From the NCBI RefSeq assembly GCF_046630445.1, contig NC_092335.1, forward strand, positions 36,480,001 through 36,544,000: DNA of 64,000 bases. Reading direction: 5' to 3'. A program made the position numbers and the translations under genes. Below, piece by piece: positions 23,349 through 37,395 of the stretch; within the stretch, counting starts at the first letter, position 1; every line of letters begins with the position of its first letter. The stretch comes from Rutidosis leptorrhynchoides. Lineage: Eukaryota; Streptophyta; Magnoliopsida; Asterales; Asteraceae. Under the pieces are notes generated by a model that saw only the letters and a program-made list of their open reading frames with translations, was not told the DNA's origin and did not search any database.

Positions 23349-23427
23349 CCTTTTATAGGCCCACTTGATCACTGTGTGCTCCGCGAGTGCGGTATTTTTG
23401 TTCTTCATCGCTCCGTAGTCGCGGAGC
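23349..23427 (-). promoter_or_regulatory. Element B LTR core promoter: palindrome pair plus TATA box
   Basis: Read on the - strand: GAGCTGGA (23442-23435), a first palindrome (plus-strand start 23410), a second starting 32 bp away at 23378, then TATAAAAGG (23357-23349) 20 bp further on. The flanks align with elements A and C. The palindromes here are CTCCGC/GCGGAG arms around a GAGT-type centre rather than ATGC/GCAT arms around GATC. Confidence 0.7.
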
Positions 23428-23885
23428 TATGGATTCCAGCTCATAGATCAAATCCAAAACGTGGGCTGCGGATAAATATAATATATAATATATATATATA
23501 AGTAATTATGTATTATATTATATTCTCGTGCATAGTTGACTTGTAACTTTTGGTCCGTTGCGTCGCACGTTGATAGTTGGTTCATGTCTCGGTTTCGGAT
23601 TTTCGAACGCCTTTTTGTACGATTTAATATCTTGTACTTTGCGTTTCACGGCTTGTACTCTTGCCATTTTTAGATGTTTCTCATCAATAATTTGAACCAC
23701 TTGGATTGTACTTTGTACTTTTTAGATTTTTGGTCGTTTGCGTCTTCAAATCGTCGAATCTGTCTTTTGTCTTCACCTTTTATTATTTAAACGAATATCA
23801 CTTGTAAATAGAACAATTGCAACTAAAAGTTTGTCTTTCTTGAAGGATAATGCTATGAAATATATGTTCGTTTTTAGCATTATCA

Positions 23886-23964
23886 ATCTCATTAAGTATA
23901 ATAACAATGGATTAATTACATTTAACAAGATCATTAACTCAAAGGTTTCAAAACAACACTTACA
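23886..23964. other. Short unassigned spacer
   Basis: 79 bp between element B and the next LTR; nothing recognised. Confidence 0.5.
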
Positions 23965-24833
23965 TGTAACGACTAACGGTGACTTAACGACTCAGTTAAA
24001 ATGTATATACATGTAGTGTATTAAGATGTATTAATACACTTTTGGAAGGCTTCAAGACATATATTAAAACACTCATAGTTAACAAAAATGGTTACAATTC
24101 TATTTTCATTCATTTTCATCAACAATTCTACTCGTATTCATCCGTATTCGTACTCGTACAATACCCAGCTTCTAGATGTATTTACTATTGGTATATACAC
24201 TTCAATGATCAGCTCTTAGCAGCCTTAATGAGTCACCTAAACATGTGGGAACCATCATTTAACATCTAGCATGAAATATCTAACAAAAATACAAACTAAA
24301 TGGAACCTTATATGGGAGCATCATTCACGTTTTCAACCATCACCATAAACACTTTTATTTTTCAACTTTCATGCATCAAACTACTCTCTCTCAAGTTTTC
24401 TCTCATTGTTCTAAGTGTTCTTCATCATTTTCTTCATAATCTAGCTCAATCTAGTTCAATCTAGTTAACCTAGATCAACTTCCAAAACAACTACTCAAGA
24501 ACACATCAAGAACACTTTCGAGTTTGCAAGTCTACTTCCAAGCTTTCTAATCCATTCCAAGTAATCATCCAAGATCAAGAAACCTTTGTTATTTATAGTA
24601 GGTTATCATTCTAATCCAAGGTAATATTCATATTCAAACTTTGATTCAATTTCTATAACTATAACAATCTTAATTCGAGTAGAAATCTTACTTGAACTTG
24701 TTTTCGTGTCATCATTCTACTTCAAGAACTTTCAAGCCATCCAAGATCCTTTGAAGCTAGATCATTTCTTGTCACTTTCAGTAGGTTTACCTACTATACT
24801 TGAGGTAGTAATGATGTTCATAACATCATTCGA

Positions 24834-24934
<101 letters not shown>

Positions 24935-25897
24935 CTATATTATTCGAAGATTTAAACTTGTAATCACTAGAACATAGTTTAGTTAATTCTAAACTTGTTC
25001 GCAAACAAAGTTAATCCTTCTAACTTAACTTTTAAAATCAACTAAACACATTTTCTATATCTATATGATATGCTATCTTAATGATTTAAAACCTGGAAAT
25101 ACGAAGAATACCGTAAAACCGAATATACGTCATCGTAGTAAAACCGGGAGCTGTTTTGGGATGGATAATTTAAAACTATGATAAACTTTGATTTAAAAGT
25201 TGTTCTTCTGGGAAAATGATATTTCTTATGAACATGAAACTATATCCAAAAATCATGATTAAACTCAAAGTGGAAGTATGTTTTTCAAAATGGTCATCAA
25301 GATGTCGTTCTTTCGACGGAAATGACTATCTCTTTCAAAAACGACTTGTAACTTATATTTCCGACTATAAACCTATACTTTTTCCGTTTAGCTTATTAAT
25401 CTTTGGTTCGATATGAAACCATAGCAATTGGATTCACTCAAAACGGATTTAAAACGAAGAAATTATGGGTAAAACAAAATCGAATAATTTTGCTTGTTTT
25501 AGCTACGTGAAACTTTGTAACAAATCTATACCAACTATAACTTAACTAACTTATATTGTATTATACATGTATTCTAACATATATTATGTAATCTTGATAG
25601 ACCATAGACACGTATACAATGTTTTGACATATCATATCGACGCCATCTATTTATATTATTTGGAATAACCGTAAGTCACTCTATATGCGGTAATGATCGA
25701 GTTAGCATATAAAGGGTCGAGGTTGATTCTAAAATAATATATATACTTTGAGTTGTGATCGAGTCTGAGACTTGTATACACTGGGTCGTGGATTGATTCG
25801 AGAAAATATATTCATTTATGTACTACTAACTGTGGACTACTAATTGTGGACTACTAACGTTGGACTGATAACTTAACAAACTTAAATCGTTAAAACG

Positions 25898-26032
<135 letters not shown>

Positions 26033-26944
26033 ATAGGTTCGTGAATCGACCCGTGGCCAAGTCTTATTTTCCGGCGGAGTGAAAATACGTGAAAGTGAGT
26101 TATAGTCTCACTTTTAAAATCTATTATTTTTGGAATGAGAATACATGTAGTTTTATAAATGTTTTACAAAATAGACACAAGTAATTGAAATTACATTCTA
26201 TGTTGAATTATTGAACCGAATATGCCCCTTTTTAACTTGGTAGCCTAATAATTGGTGTTTATTATAATTGCCACCAATTGACGCGAATCCTAAAGATAGA
26301 TCTATTTGGCCCAACAAGCCTCATTCGAGTTACGGATGCTTTAGTACTTCGATTTATCATATCCGATGAGAGTCCCGGAATGATGGGGATATTATATATG
26401 CATCCTGTTATGGTCGGTTACTAGGTGTTCATCATATGAATGATTTTTATGCAGATTGCTATATGCATGCATGATGTTTATAAGAAATGGAAATATGAAA
26501 TCTTGTGGTCTATTATTACGATTTGATAAATATATAGGTTAAACCTATAACTCACCAACATTTTTGTTGAGCATGTTTATTCTCAGGTGATTATTAAGAG
26601 CTTCCGCTGTTGCATGCTTAATAAAGACAGGAATTGGAGTCTGCATGCTTGTAAAATATTGTTTAAAAACTGCATTCGGAGACTTAAAATGTTGTGTAAT
26701 ATTATTGTAAACCATTATGTAATGGTCGTGTGTAAACGCTAAATTTTAGATTATCATATTTGATAATCTTCGTAATTCTTTTAAACCTTTATCGATAAAA
26801 TAAAGGTTATGGTTTGTTTTAAAAATCGAATGCAGTCTTTGAAAAACGTCTCATACAGAGGTCAAAACCTCGCAACAAAATCAATTAATATGAAACGTTT
26901 ATAATCGATATGAACGGGACATTTCATATTATATATATATACTA

Positions 26945-28675
<1,731 letters not shown>

Positions 28676-29269
28676 AATTATAATTTATATTAAATTAAAA
28701 AGCTATTATTATGTCTAGATGAACATTAAACCAAATGTTTTTCACAAGCTTGAAATTTCTAAAGTTTCAAAATGTACTAACGAACAATTATTAAGTCTAT
28801 GATGAACATTAAACCAAATGTTTTATAGAGGATTCAAATTTTTAAAGTTTCAAAATGTACCAACGAATAAATAAAAAAACAAAATTTTGATTCAAATTAA
28901 ATAAATTATCTCCGATATCGTGATGTAGTTTTAGGCGATTGAATTAAGAATTGTGAATGGTTATCTCATATCTTCGTTGTATTTTCCCACATATTTGACA
29001 ATTTAGTTATTTTTTAGGTGATCATGAACTGTGAATAATGCCATAATTTTTTGTCTTGTTGTTAGTACTTTGTGTATCCCTGAGAAAGTCTTTTGTCGTA
29101 AATCGTCAGCCTATAATGAGTTGAAACATTATATTTGTAATAAAATGCATGATATTGTAATATTTGTTTAATTATTTAGAAGATGTATGAAGTTTATGAT
29201 TTAGTACATCTCATCCTTAAAGTTGTGCATAATAGTAAGCTTTCCAACTTAAAATGACATAGAATTATG
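28676..29269. other. Unassigned AT-rich sequence
   Basis: Contains a short direct repeat, near-identical phrases around AACATTAAACCAAATGTTTT at about 28720 and 28806. No gene seen. Confidence 0.4.
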
Positions 29270-30290
29270 ATAACTTAACATTGTCGATTCGTCTCCTTTA
29301 TTCACAAAATCTTTCCCTGTTAAAGTATTTGATATTGTGGGTTCTTTATTTCTAAATTTTGTAGTAAGTGCAATCTCTTCACTTCTAATTTCAGATGTTA
29401 AAGATTTCATTTTTTCAAGTTTAGGTCCAATAACTTTAATATGATTGTTGATTAACTGTCACAATCAAGATTAAGTTAATGTATGTTAATCTTAAAATTA
29501 AAATATGAAAAAGTAGTTAATATAAGCAATAATAATAAATAAGGTAAAGAAATAGTTTCGTGTACTTGCTTGTAACATATCAGTTGGACATAATCCACTC
29601 ATCCACATTATGCACCGCTCAGTAGAACACATCCAAGTTCCATATGTAATACTAAAGACATCAAATTTAGTAGCAAATTTTTTCATATTAAATAAACTAT
29701 AGAAATGTGATAATATGTTTTCGATAATCGGTAGAATGTCATCTCCAATGAATTCTCCAATCAATCTTCTACATAGTTGTAATATACGTTAGTGAGGTAA
29801 TCAATCACTATACGTTTTGATAAAGTTAATCGGATCTTCAGGAGATATTTAAACAAAAACTTATAAAGTATACATATTATTGTTTTATAAAAGATCGAAG
29901 TATATAAATTATATTAGATTAAAATGTACCACGATTGAGGTCTTAGTTCCTAGCAATCTGTAAATGTGATATAATACTTTAGCAATGTAATTGTAAATGG
30001 ATTGAGAATTGAAAGTCATAAATTCGTATATTTTTTATTTTTTGGTGAACATGTAAAAAGTACCTTTTGTAGTAGTTCGTTTTGTAGTTGTATTTCATTG
30101 TTCAGTTGTATAACGTTTTCTTCCATCTTAGTGAAGTACGTCTACGATAAAAATATAATTGTATGTTAACTACAACAATTTGAAATTAACAATTACTATT
30201 GTCATTCTAACAATCGAAACCTTTTTTTTTTTGAGGTTTTTCATAACTGCTTCTCTATTCTTTATTTTTTTCTTTTCGTTCTGCAAATTT
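29270..30290 (-). pseudogene. Remnant of a TGA-type bZIP transcription factor gene
   Basis: The clearest piece is 29560-29764: LFNMKKFATKFDVFSITYGT then WMCSTERCIMWMSGLCPTDM aligns by eye with the TGA/DOG1-domain motif of plant TGA factors (AKADVFHLLSGMWKTPAERC, FMWLGGFRPSELLK). A splice-donor-like GT follows, at the point where TGA genes commonly have an intron. Upstream on the - strand are a basic stretch like a bZIP basic region (KKKIKNREAVMKNLKKKK, about 30290-30220) and a zipper-like stretch (MEENVIQLNNEIQLQNELLQ, about 30135-30080). Downstream (about 29460-29270) is KVIGPKLEKMKSLTSEIRSE, weakly like the following TGA exon. The protein is very diverged and discontinuous; I read it as a captured, decayed copy. 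A weak functional gene is not excluded. Confidence 0.55.
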
Positions 30291-30530
30291 TAAAAAAAAT
30301 TAATAATATATTACTTATATTTGACTCACGTAAATGTAGTTAGAATAAATTATTTAAATTTTTGTAATATCATATTTTATAAGTTAATAAAACATATTAT
30401 TAATGCTTTTGTCCTTTCAGAACTTCTACCAGACTAATTATTGTGCATATATATATGTGGCCTCCTACTATATATGGCCTCCTACCGATCTTAATTTCTA
30501 TCAGCAATTCAATCAACATATCTCGCTCCT

Positions 30531-31240
30531 TAAACAGTAAACCCTAAACCCTAAATCTAAACCTTAAACATACTAAACCCTAAACTATAAACCCTAAACC
30601 CTAAACCTAAACCCTACAACTTAAACGGTATACCCTAAACCCTAAACCATAAATTCTAAAATCTAAAGCCTAAACCCTAACCTGTAAACCATAAACCCTA
30701 CACACTAAACCCTAAACCCTAAACCCTATACACTAAAACTTAAACCCTATATCTAAACCCTAAATCCTAAACCACCAACTCTTTACCCTACACACTAAAC
30801 TCTAGACTCTAAACCCGAAAGCACATACCCTAAAACCTAAACCTTACATTCTAAAATCTAAACCCTAAACCTCAAACCTTAAATCCTAAACCCTAAACCC
30901 TAAATCTTATACACTAAACCCTAAACCCTATATCTATACTTTAAACCATAAATTGTAAAAACTAAACCCTAAGCCCTAAACCCTAAACTCTAAATCATAA
31001 ATTCTAAAATGTAAACCTTAAACCTTAAATCTAAACCATAAACCCTAAACACTAAACCCTATACACTAAACTCTAAACCCTTAACCCTACACACCGAACC
31101 TAAACCATATACCCTAAACCTTAAACCATAAATTCTAAACCCTAAACCCTAAACTCTAAAACATAAACCCTATACATTAAACCCTATATCTAAACCGTAA
31201 ACACTAAACCCAAAACCATAAACCATAAAACCTTAAATGC
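30531..31240 (+). repeat. Interstitial degenerate telomere-like array (CCCTAAA)n
   Basis: About 0.7 kb of CCCTAAA-related heptamers and variants (CTAAATCTAAACC, CCATAAA, CCCTACACACTAAA), all in one orientation. It is degenerate and flanked by ordinary sequence, so it is interstitial and not a chromosome end. It lies upstream (in - sense) of the bZIP remnant. Confidence 0.9.
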
Positions 31241-32883
31241 ACCTGACAACAACCATAATAATTCCGAGAGGAAATGCACCTGATAGATAATAACACATCC
31301 GAGATCAACATACCTTTTTTATTCCGTTCTATGGGACCCACCAACCAACTATTTTGTGTTTCATATAATGACTTGGATGCAAATTGGGTGCTGCTTTACC
31401 GAGTATAATCATGGTTTCAGTCATCGGTGGTTGTTGAGTCGGCAACGTATAGTTCTAGTACCCACCCATGGATCCCCTCTTTCACATAGAGGCAGTGTAA
31501 AATGTTATATTGAAAATGGAAATTGAAGATATTATTGTTTATGGGAATTATATACCTATGTATCAGCCAAAATACTCGACGTCTCGATTTACACCATATA
31601 GCAGCAACCTATAATAATGAAAAAACATCCATATTTAACAATCGTAAATGTTTTATTTTGTTAATACACTGTTAAGATGTAAATCTCATTATAGCCCAAA
31701 TAGATGAACCATTTTAGTTTTTAATAGATTATAATTTATATAAGTACCAGACGGCCTACCCTTAATAAGCTTGATGAAACTTAAGCCAAATAGATGATTT
31801 ACAGTGCATAAGAATAACATGAAATGAGCTTCATGAAGCATAATGAAACTGATGGTCGACTTAGATGCATCATATTATAATATACACAATTACATAAATA
31901 TCATTCTTTACTTCAAGCTCGATGGTGATTCCCAAATCAGGCTACACATATATCTTAAATGTATGATACATTTAGGATATGGTATACCTCATGAGGGACT
32001 TGATGGTGTTTAGTTGTAAGCTTTATGTTAATAAACGAAACTTCTACGTCAACGCGTGTAACTAAAATCCGTTTCTTAATGGTTAAAAGATTAGTATAAC
32101 AGCATGAAAAAATTTCACACACCTATGAGGCCGTGATACAGGGTACTTCCTATTTGAGTTTCACCCACCCTTCCAGGCATACACATTTGTTCCTCCAAGC
32201 CCAAAAGTATTTGACAAGGCTGCTCTAATCAGCATTTCCTTTACAGCAGTCACTGGCATAAAACCTTCACCAAAAATAGGATATGTGTTGCTCAAGTTGA
32301 GCAAACATGAATAAACAAACTACACTTCTTATATGTTTACTGACCATACAACAATAAATCACGAAGCAACAATATCGCATGGAGTCTATAAAACATAAGT
32401 CACAAAAGTAAACATCAACAAATAATGAAACATAAATAGCACATACTGTTTACAAAACATAGATCATTTATGAACATCAAAACCCAACTATATTTACATT
32501 ATTAACGAATGCAGTAAATTACAAGGCGAATGAAAGAATAACCTGAAGAGTTAAACGGAGTAGAGAAAGTGCATGTTGATGCAATTGGCATGGGAACTGA
32601 CGAAGTAGTAGTCACTCTAGCAACCAACCCGAAAACTTCAGTGCAGCAGTTGAGATATGTCACACAAACGACCACAGCGACGAAGACGAAACATAAAAAC
32701 AGGAACATCGAAAATACTAATTAAAAAAAGATATTACTTAAACGTAACTAAAAAAATTTAAAAAAAAAAACATTAAACAAACTTACTACAAAGTGATCTG
32801 TTAAGTAAAACCCAAACTGACCTGCATCAACATTTACATACAATTATAACTTGCCATAACAAACACAGCAAAAATAATAAAAC
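31241..32883. other. Unassigned sequence inside the Helitron-like stretch
   Basis: No complete gene. On the - strand at about 32290-32140 there is AALSNTFGLGGTNVYAWKGG, which loosely recalls the SNSFGFGGTN motif of beta-ketoacyl-ACP synthases. This is too short to name. A 68-residue - frame (32502-32708) is unrecognised. Confidence 0.3.
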
Positions 32884-33129
32884 TTAACAAATTATCGACC
32901 TTAACAAATTAAATTCATTATGAGACGTACGTTCCTCTCTAGGCGACACAAACCACGTTTCTCCTTGACGGCGAACCGATACCCGCAGAAAATTTATCTT
33001 CCCATTTGTACCTGTTAGTATGGAACTTCTGTTATCTGACCGGGCTTGTAGTTGGTTGAATGAGGCGAAGCAAAAATAATGTGTGGGGAATCCTTCAGGT
33101 GAGATAGTATCGCACTTGGTATAAAACAA
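32884..33129 (-). pseudogene. Possible RPA-like (OB-fold) remnant
   Basis: The - frame contains SPEGFPTHYFCFASFNQLQA and then RSDNRSSILTGTNGKINFLR. This resembles the pattern of plant RPA70-like DNA-binding proteins (FPxHxFxFxxFxxLxxRxxNxxxLTDxIG). RPA-like genes are common passengers of plant Helitrons. The match is short and made by eye; it could be chance. Confidence 0.3.
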
Positions 33130-34640
33130 AATTTAATAGGTAAAAAAATAAAATAAACATATAGGTAAAAAAAAATCTTAAGAAAACATTGCCAAACTAA
33201 AGCCATACCATCATGTTGCAAAGTTAGCAGTCCACAAGAGCCCGAGAAATCGTTATTACTATCTCAATCACCAACGACATTTGAAAATCCACATTCATTA
33301 ACAGTAGGAACTGGTAGAACATCACTTCTATTATCTACAAAACACATAATAGATGAAAAATTATCATCAACGAATATAAAGAAAACCAAAAGATCAAATT
33401 ACTTACCAGTTATAACATGACAACTCATAATTAGATAAACGACTACTCGAACACAACGACATTTGACAACCCAGAATCAGACAAACGACTACTCGGAAAT
33501 TGTGAAAATCCAGAACCAACAACAGGAGAAGGTTGCAAAATATCACATTCATAAGTAAGTGAACTAATAATATTATGCGAATTACCTACATATTCAAACA
33601 TATACACACATATAAAACAAACAATAAAGCACTTTTTCCATGAGCTTTTAAGATATTAATTCCCTATTACACAAAAAAGTCATAAGCAATTAAAGAAAAA
33701 TATACTAATGGTGATATTAACAACAAACCTTGATTGGATATTAGATTTCACCCAGCACATTTGTCATTTTAACTGATTGTACAGCTTCAAATACCTGTGG
33801 ATGTTTTTCTTCAACTCTCTGCCCAGTTTCTTAGTCTATCGGCTTCTGCTGCATATAATGCTCTTCCCTAAAAATTAGAAAACTTCACATTAGTGATTAA
33901 ACCTAATTAAAGTAAACATAGTAACATATAACAAACAACAGATAAATTTCAAACAAACACGATTGATTGATTAGCAATACCTTTAATTGAAAGCCGCCTA
34001 TAAAGATGCTCAAAACGATTAATTGATTAACCTAATAGACGCATATGATTCGCAATCTTTGTTCTCTATCGGTTGGAAACCTAATTGTCTTGCGATTCTG
34101 AATTGTGGGATTGAATCATGGAGATCTGGAATGGTTATTAAGAAGATAGAAACAAAAGAGATTAGGTTATCTCTTTATCCCCGTGATTTTCTTTTATTAA
34201 ATTATATATATAGTAAACCGTAACAAAAAGTCATAGCCAATGTATTTTGATTGAGGATTTATACAAAAAATCATACCTGCGTTCTTTAATTGGGGAACAA
34301 ACATCAATGCTTTAAGGATTCAATAGAACCCTAGAAGATATCTAGCACCGGAGTCAGGATCTCTTTGAATCGATGAGTTAAATTTGTTAGTAAGTGTATA
34401 TTTGATAACTCCCAATTGAACGAAACCCCTCATTTTGTTAGAAGCGGCCGTGTTTTTTTATTTTATTAGAAGGGTATTTTAGGGATGGAGTGCATGTAAA
34501 TTTGATTTATTAGCTAATTTTTTTAGTGGATGATTAAGTACCGTTGGATCAAGGGATATTATAATGTAATTTTCTAATCTAATGGTAATTAAGGGGGTTT
34601 TGAAAATATTTATTAGCTAATCGACTCTCTTTTAATGTAT
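33130..34640. other. Unassigned sequence inside the Helitron-like stretch
   Basis: No gene supported. On the - strand the section from about 34300 to 33400 has short open pieces separated by splice-like GT/AG sites (for example SLTYECDILQPSPVVGSGFS near 33560-33500), as if it were the 5' part of a captured gene. I cannot name it. Confidence 0.3.
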
Positions 34641-34656
34641 ATAGTGAAGTGATATT

Positions 34657-35192
34657 GTGTTGAGTATATGCTAATGTGGTTTGTGATATTGTACGAATTG
34701 TTAGCATTATAAGTATGATGGCATGCTATTTGAGTTATAAACTCGTATGAGGTATTTGGTGGGTGCGATTGCAAATAGATGGGTTATATATGTGTATGTA
34801 TAATTGTTGCACTCACTAAGCTTTGCTTACCCCTCTCATTGTTTACTTTTTAGGTACGAACGTGGAGAAAGGGAAGGGGGTTGTTGGGCATTAGATAATC
34901 CCAAGTTGGTTGCCTAGGAGGAGCTTTTGGAAGTCGACTTAATGTTTCAGGTAGTTTAGCCCCAAACCATACTCGGGTGTTGTTTGGTTTAAAACTATCA
35001 TCTAACGGGTCGAACTTGTAAACCTTTGATTAAAGGCCTTTGTGCCTCTTTTTGTAAACATTAAACTTGTGGTATGTTTAAACGGGTGGTATGGAACGGT
35101 TTACATCATGTAACCATTTAAATGGCGCGTTAATGGTTTATTATTTAAAAAATAATAATTTAGCCGGGTTGAATACGGGTTGGGTTGTTTCA
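34657..35192 (+). repeat. LTR tail (chromovirus-like), partial
   Basis: It ends GGGTTGGGTTGTTTCA and contains the phrase ACTTTTTAGGTACGAACGTG seen in other plant Ty3/gypsy LTRs. TGATA follows it (35193-35197) and also occurs at 34652-34656, so a short solo LTR is possible, although the left end would then lack a clean TG start. It is unlike LTR E or D. Confidence 0.5.
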
Positions 35193-35540
35193 TGATAATG
35201 GAGGAAACTGATCATTATTCAAAGTGTAATTCACCTTATAGGAATTATCCGGCATGTTCTCCCTATTAATCTCATCTTCACCTTCGGATGCTTCATTTGA
35301 TGCTGATTGAGATTCGTTATCACTCTGATTGTTATCGATCGTAGTTGATTTCAAATTATGCACTGAATCTGAAAATTTAACTGGAACTTCTGTTTTTCTT
35401 CTAGATCTACGAGCCATAATTGAGAACAGGAGATGAATCGAGTTAACGAGAATGAAAAAACAGCAATTGATTGTACGAATTTGATGAAAAAATGTTGAAA
35501 AAAGCTTGAAATTAGGTCAAAAATGGTGGCGATCTGAAGT
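35193..35540 (-). pseudogene. 5' fragment of a LINE-like / DUF4283-type ORF, cut by an LTR
   Basis: A - strand frame starting at 35417 reads MARRSRRKTEVPVKFSDSVH, then an acidic S/N/E-rich stretch, and ends NDQFPPLS exactly at the LTR edge (35192). FPPLS-type ends lead into the DUF4283/zinc-knuckle ORF1 of plant L1-like LINEs, so this is probably the first 75 codons of such an ORF plus its leader. Assignment is by style only. The rest is not visible across the LTR. Confidence 0.35.
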
Positions 35541-36070
35541 CCCGCCATAATCGCCTTTTCCCAAGAGAGAGAAAAATCATTTTTTTTAGTTGTTAATTTG
35601 TGGGTTTGGTCTTGCTGCCCCTGCAGTAAGGTTACACCTACATTATAGTCGTTTTAAGTCGAAACACCATGATCCAACCCAATTATAGCTGAAAACAATA
35701 CTGTTTAGTGTTTACCACAAATTCAAACAAAACACAAACGGAAACAAGGCTAAACGATTATTCAAAGCAAACGAGCAGATAACTAACAAGTCATAAAAAC
35801 ATATTAATTCAAAAATCAAAGCCAAATTCTATGGAATTAACAGGTACTATACCTAAACTTGTAAAGTTAATAATTTTTATAAAAGTTAGAGCTTCATGAT
35901 CTCCTCGCTTATTCTCGAGAGCTAACCCCTATCCAATGCCCGGAAGAGCTAAGGGGACTTAATCCGTCGAGCTTTTGACATAAAAAGTGAAGCATATTAA
36001 AGAAAATAATATATAAACATATCGTTATTCATAATATGATTATAAGTATCTTGATATAAACTATTGGGAA
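35541..36070. other. Unassigned intergenic sequence
   Basis: Nothing recognised. Confidence 0.4.
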
Positions 36071-36071
36071 A

Positions 36072-36256
36072 TTGGTCGACCTCTTTGTTTGTTTGTCGAC
36101 TAGAGAGTCGACCACATTTTTGGTCGACCTCTTTGTTTGTTGGTCTACTATAGAGTCGAACATAAATAACAAGCCAATTGACCGGGCACTGAATAAATTT
36201 TGGTCGACCACCTAGCAAAATGAGGTTGTCGACCAAGTTAAAAGGTGGTCGACCAA
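36072..36256. repeat. Cluster of GGTCGACC-type palindromes with a 48 bp tandem unit
   Basis: GTCGAC occurs at 36075, 36095, 36107, 36123, 36203, 36228 and 36248, with single-base variants at 36143 and 36155. The first three and the next three repeat with a 48 bp period (spacing 20 and 12 in each unit). The later three are spaced 25 and 20 with an extended TGGTCGACCA context. Seven 6-mers in 180 bp of AT-rich DNA is far above expectation. Confidence 0.75.
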
Positions 36257-36298
36257 AATGATGTTTTACCGAATAGTGGACATTGTCATTTTGTTAGG

Positions 36299-37081
<783 letters not shown>

Positions 37082-37128
<47 letters not shown>
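37082..37128. repeat. (TA)n microsatellite
   Basis: 47 bp TA run between the foldback element and a further arm copy. Confidence 0.95.
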
Positions 37129-37131
<3 letters not shown>

Positions 37132-37178
37132 TAGGATCAAGAGAGAAGTAACCAATCTGGGGGAAGCGGGGGAAGCAA
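37129..37178. mobile_element. Extra copy of the foldback arm end
   Basis: TTGGTAGGATCAAGAGAG, then GAAGTAACCAATCTGGGG: the first ~50 bp of the arm in the left-arm orientation, directly across the TA run. No partner arm is seen downstream, so this is a fragment, or the left end of a relative disrupted by the SINE. Confidence 0.7.
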
Positions 37179-37179
37179 C

Positions 37180-37395
37180 AATGGGGATGCCCCGCCCTTT
37201 AGAAAAGCATAACAACCAAACTTTTATTAATGATAAGGAACTTACATTTGTATAACAATGGGGATACCCCACCCTCGTACATAAACGAACATATATATGC
37301 TTATATATGCCCTGTCTCAAAAGTGTAGCTACTGAAGATTGAACCCGAGTCTCCTTTAAAATTCCTAAACATTCAACCACTAGGTCACTCCTAAG
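37180..37395 (-). mobile_element. tRNA-derived SINE
   Basis: On the - strand an A-box-like TGACCTAGTGGTTGA (37387-37373) is followed 26 bp later by a B-box-like GGGTTCAATCTTC (37346-37334), the internal pol III promoter of tRNA-derived SINEs. The 3' body contains two copies of an ACAATGGGGAT-type phrase about 79 bp apart (37178 and 37257). I found no clear target duplication. Confidence 0.6.

Larger units (their letters stand above)
1..23885 (-). mobile_element. Element B: Athila-lineage Ty3/gypsy LTR retrotransposon, interrupted by element A
   Basis: Read on the - strand the order is LTR, tRNA-Asp-type primer site, gag, protease, RT, RNase H, integrase, Athila-type open frames and a long noncoding 3' region. 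Lineage is assigned from the primer site, the Athila-style Gag and the extra frames after integrase. Element A (7907-17360) lies inside the RT region. The second LTR is not in the window: the left edge matches element A about 240 bp before A's own 3' LTR, so B's 3' LTR should begin just outside. The element is broken, with several breaks besides the insertion. It must be older than element A; it cannot be dated directly because only one LTR is visible. Confidence 0.9.
21899..23885 (-). repeat. Element B 5' LTR
   Basis: On the - strand it opens TGATAATGCTAAAAACG and ends CATAACATCA. It includes a (TA)n run (23265-23330), a (TA)n/(TTA)n run (22129-22227) and a palindrome pair with TATA box (23349-23427). 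It is about 2.0 kb, related to the LTRs of A and C at both ends and around the TATA box. Confidence 0.9.

Noticed and set aside
30531-31240. A true telomere
   Set aside because: The repeats are degenerate, about 0.7 kb long, and flanked by ordinary sequence on both sides.
37334-37387. A tRNA gene on the - strand
   Set aside because: A-box- and B-box-like sequences are present but there is no cloverleaf with acceptor stem; a SINE head explains them better.
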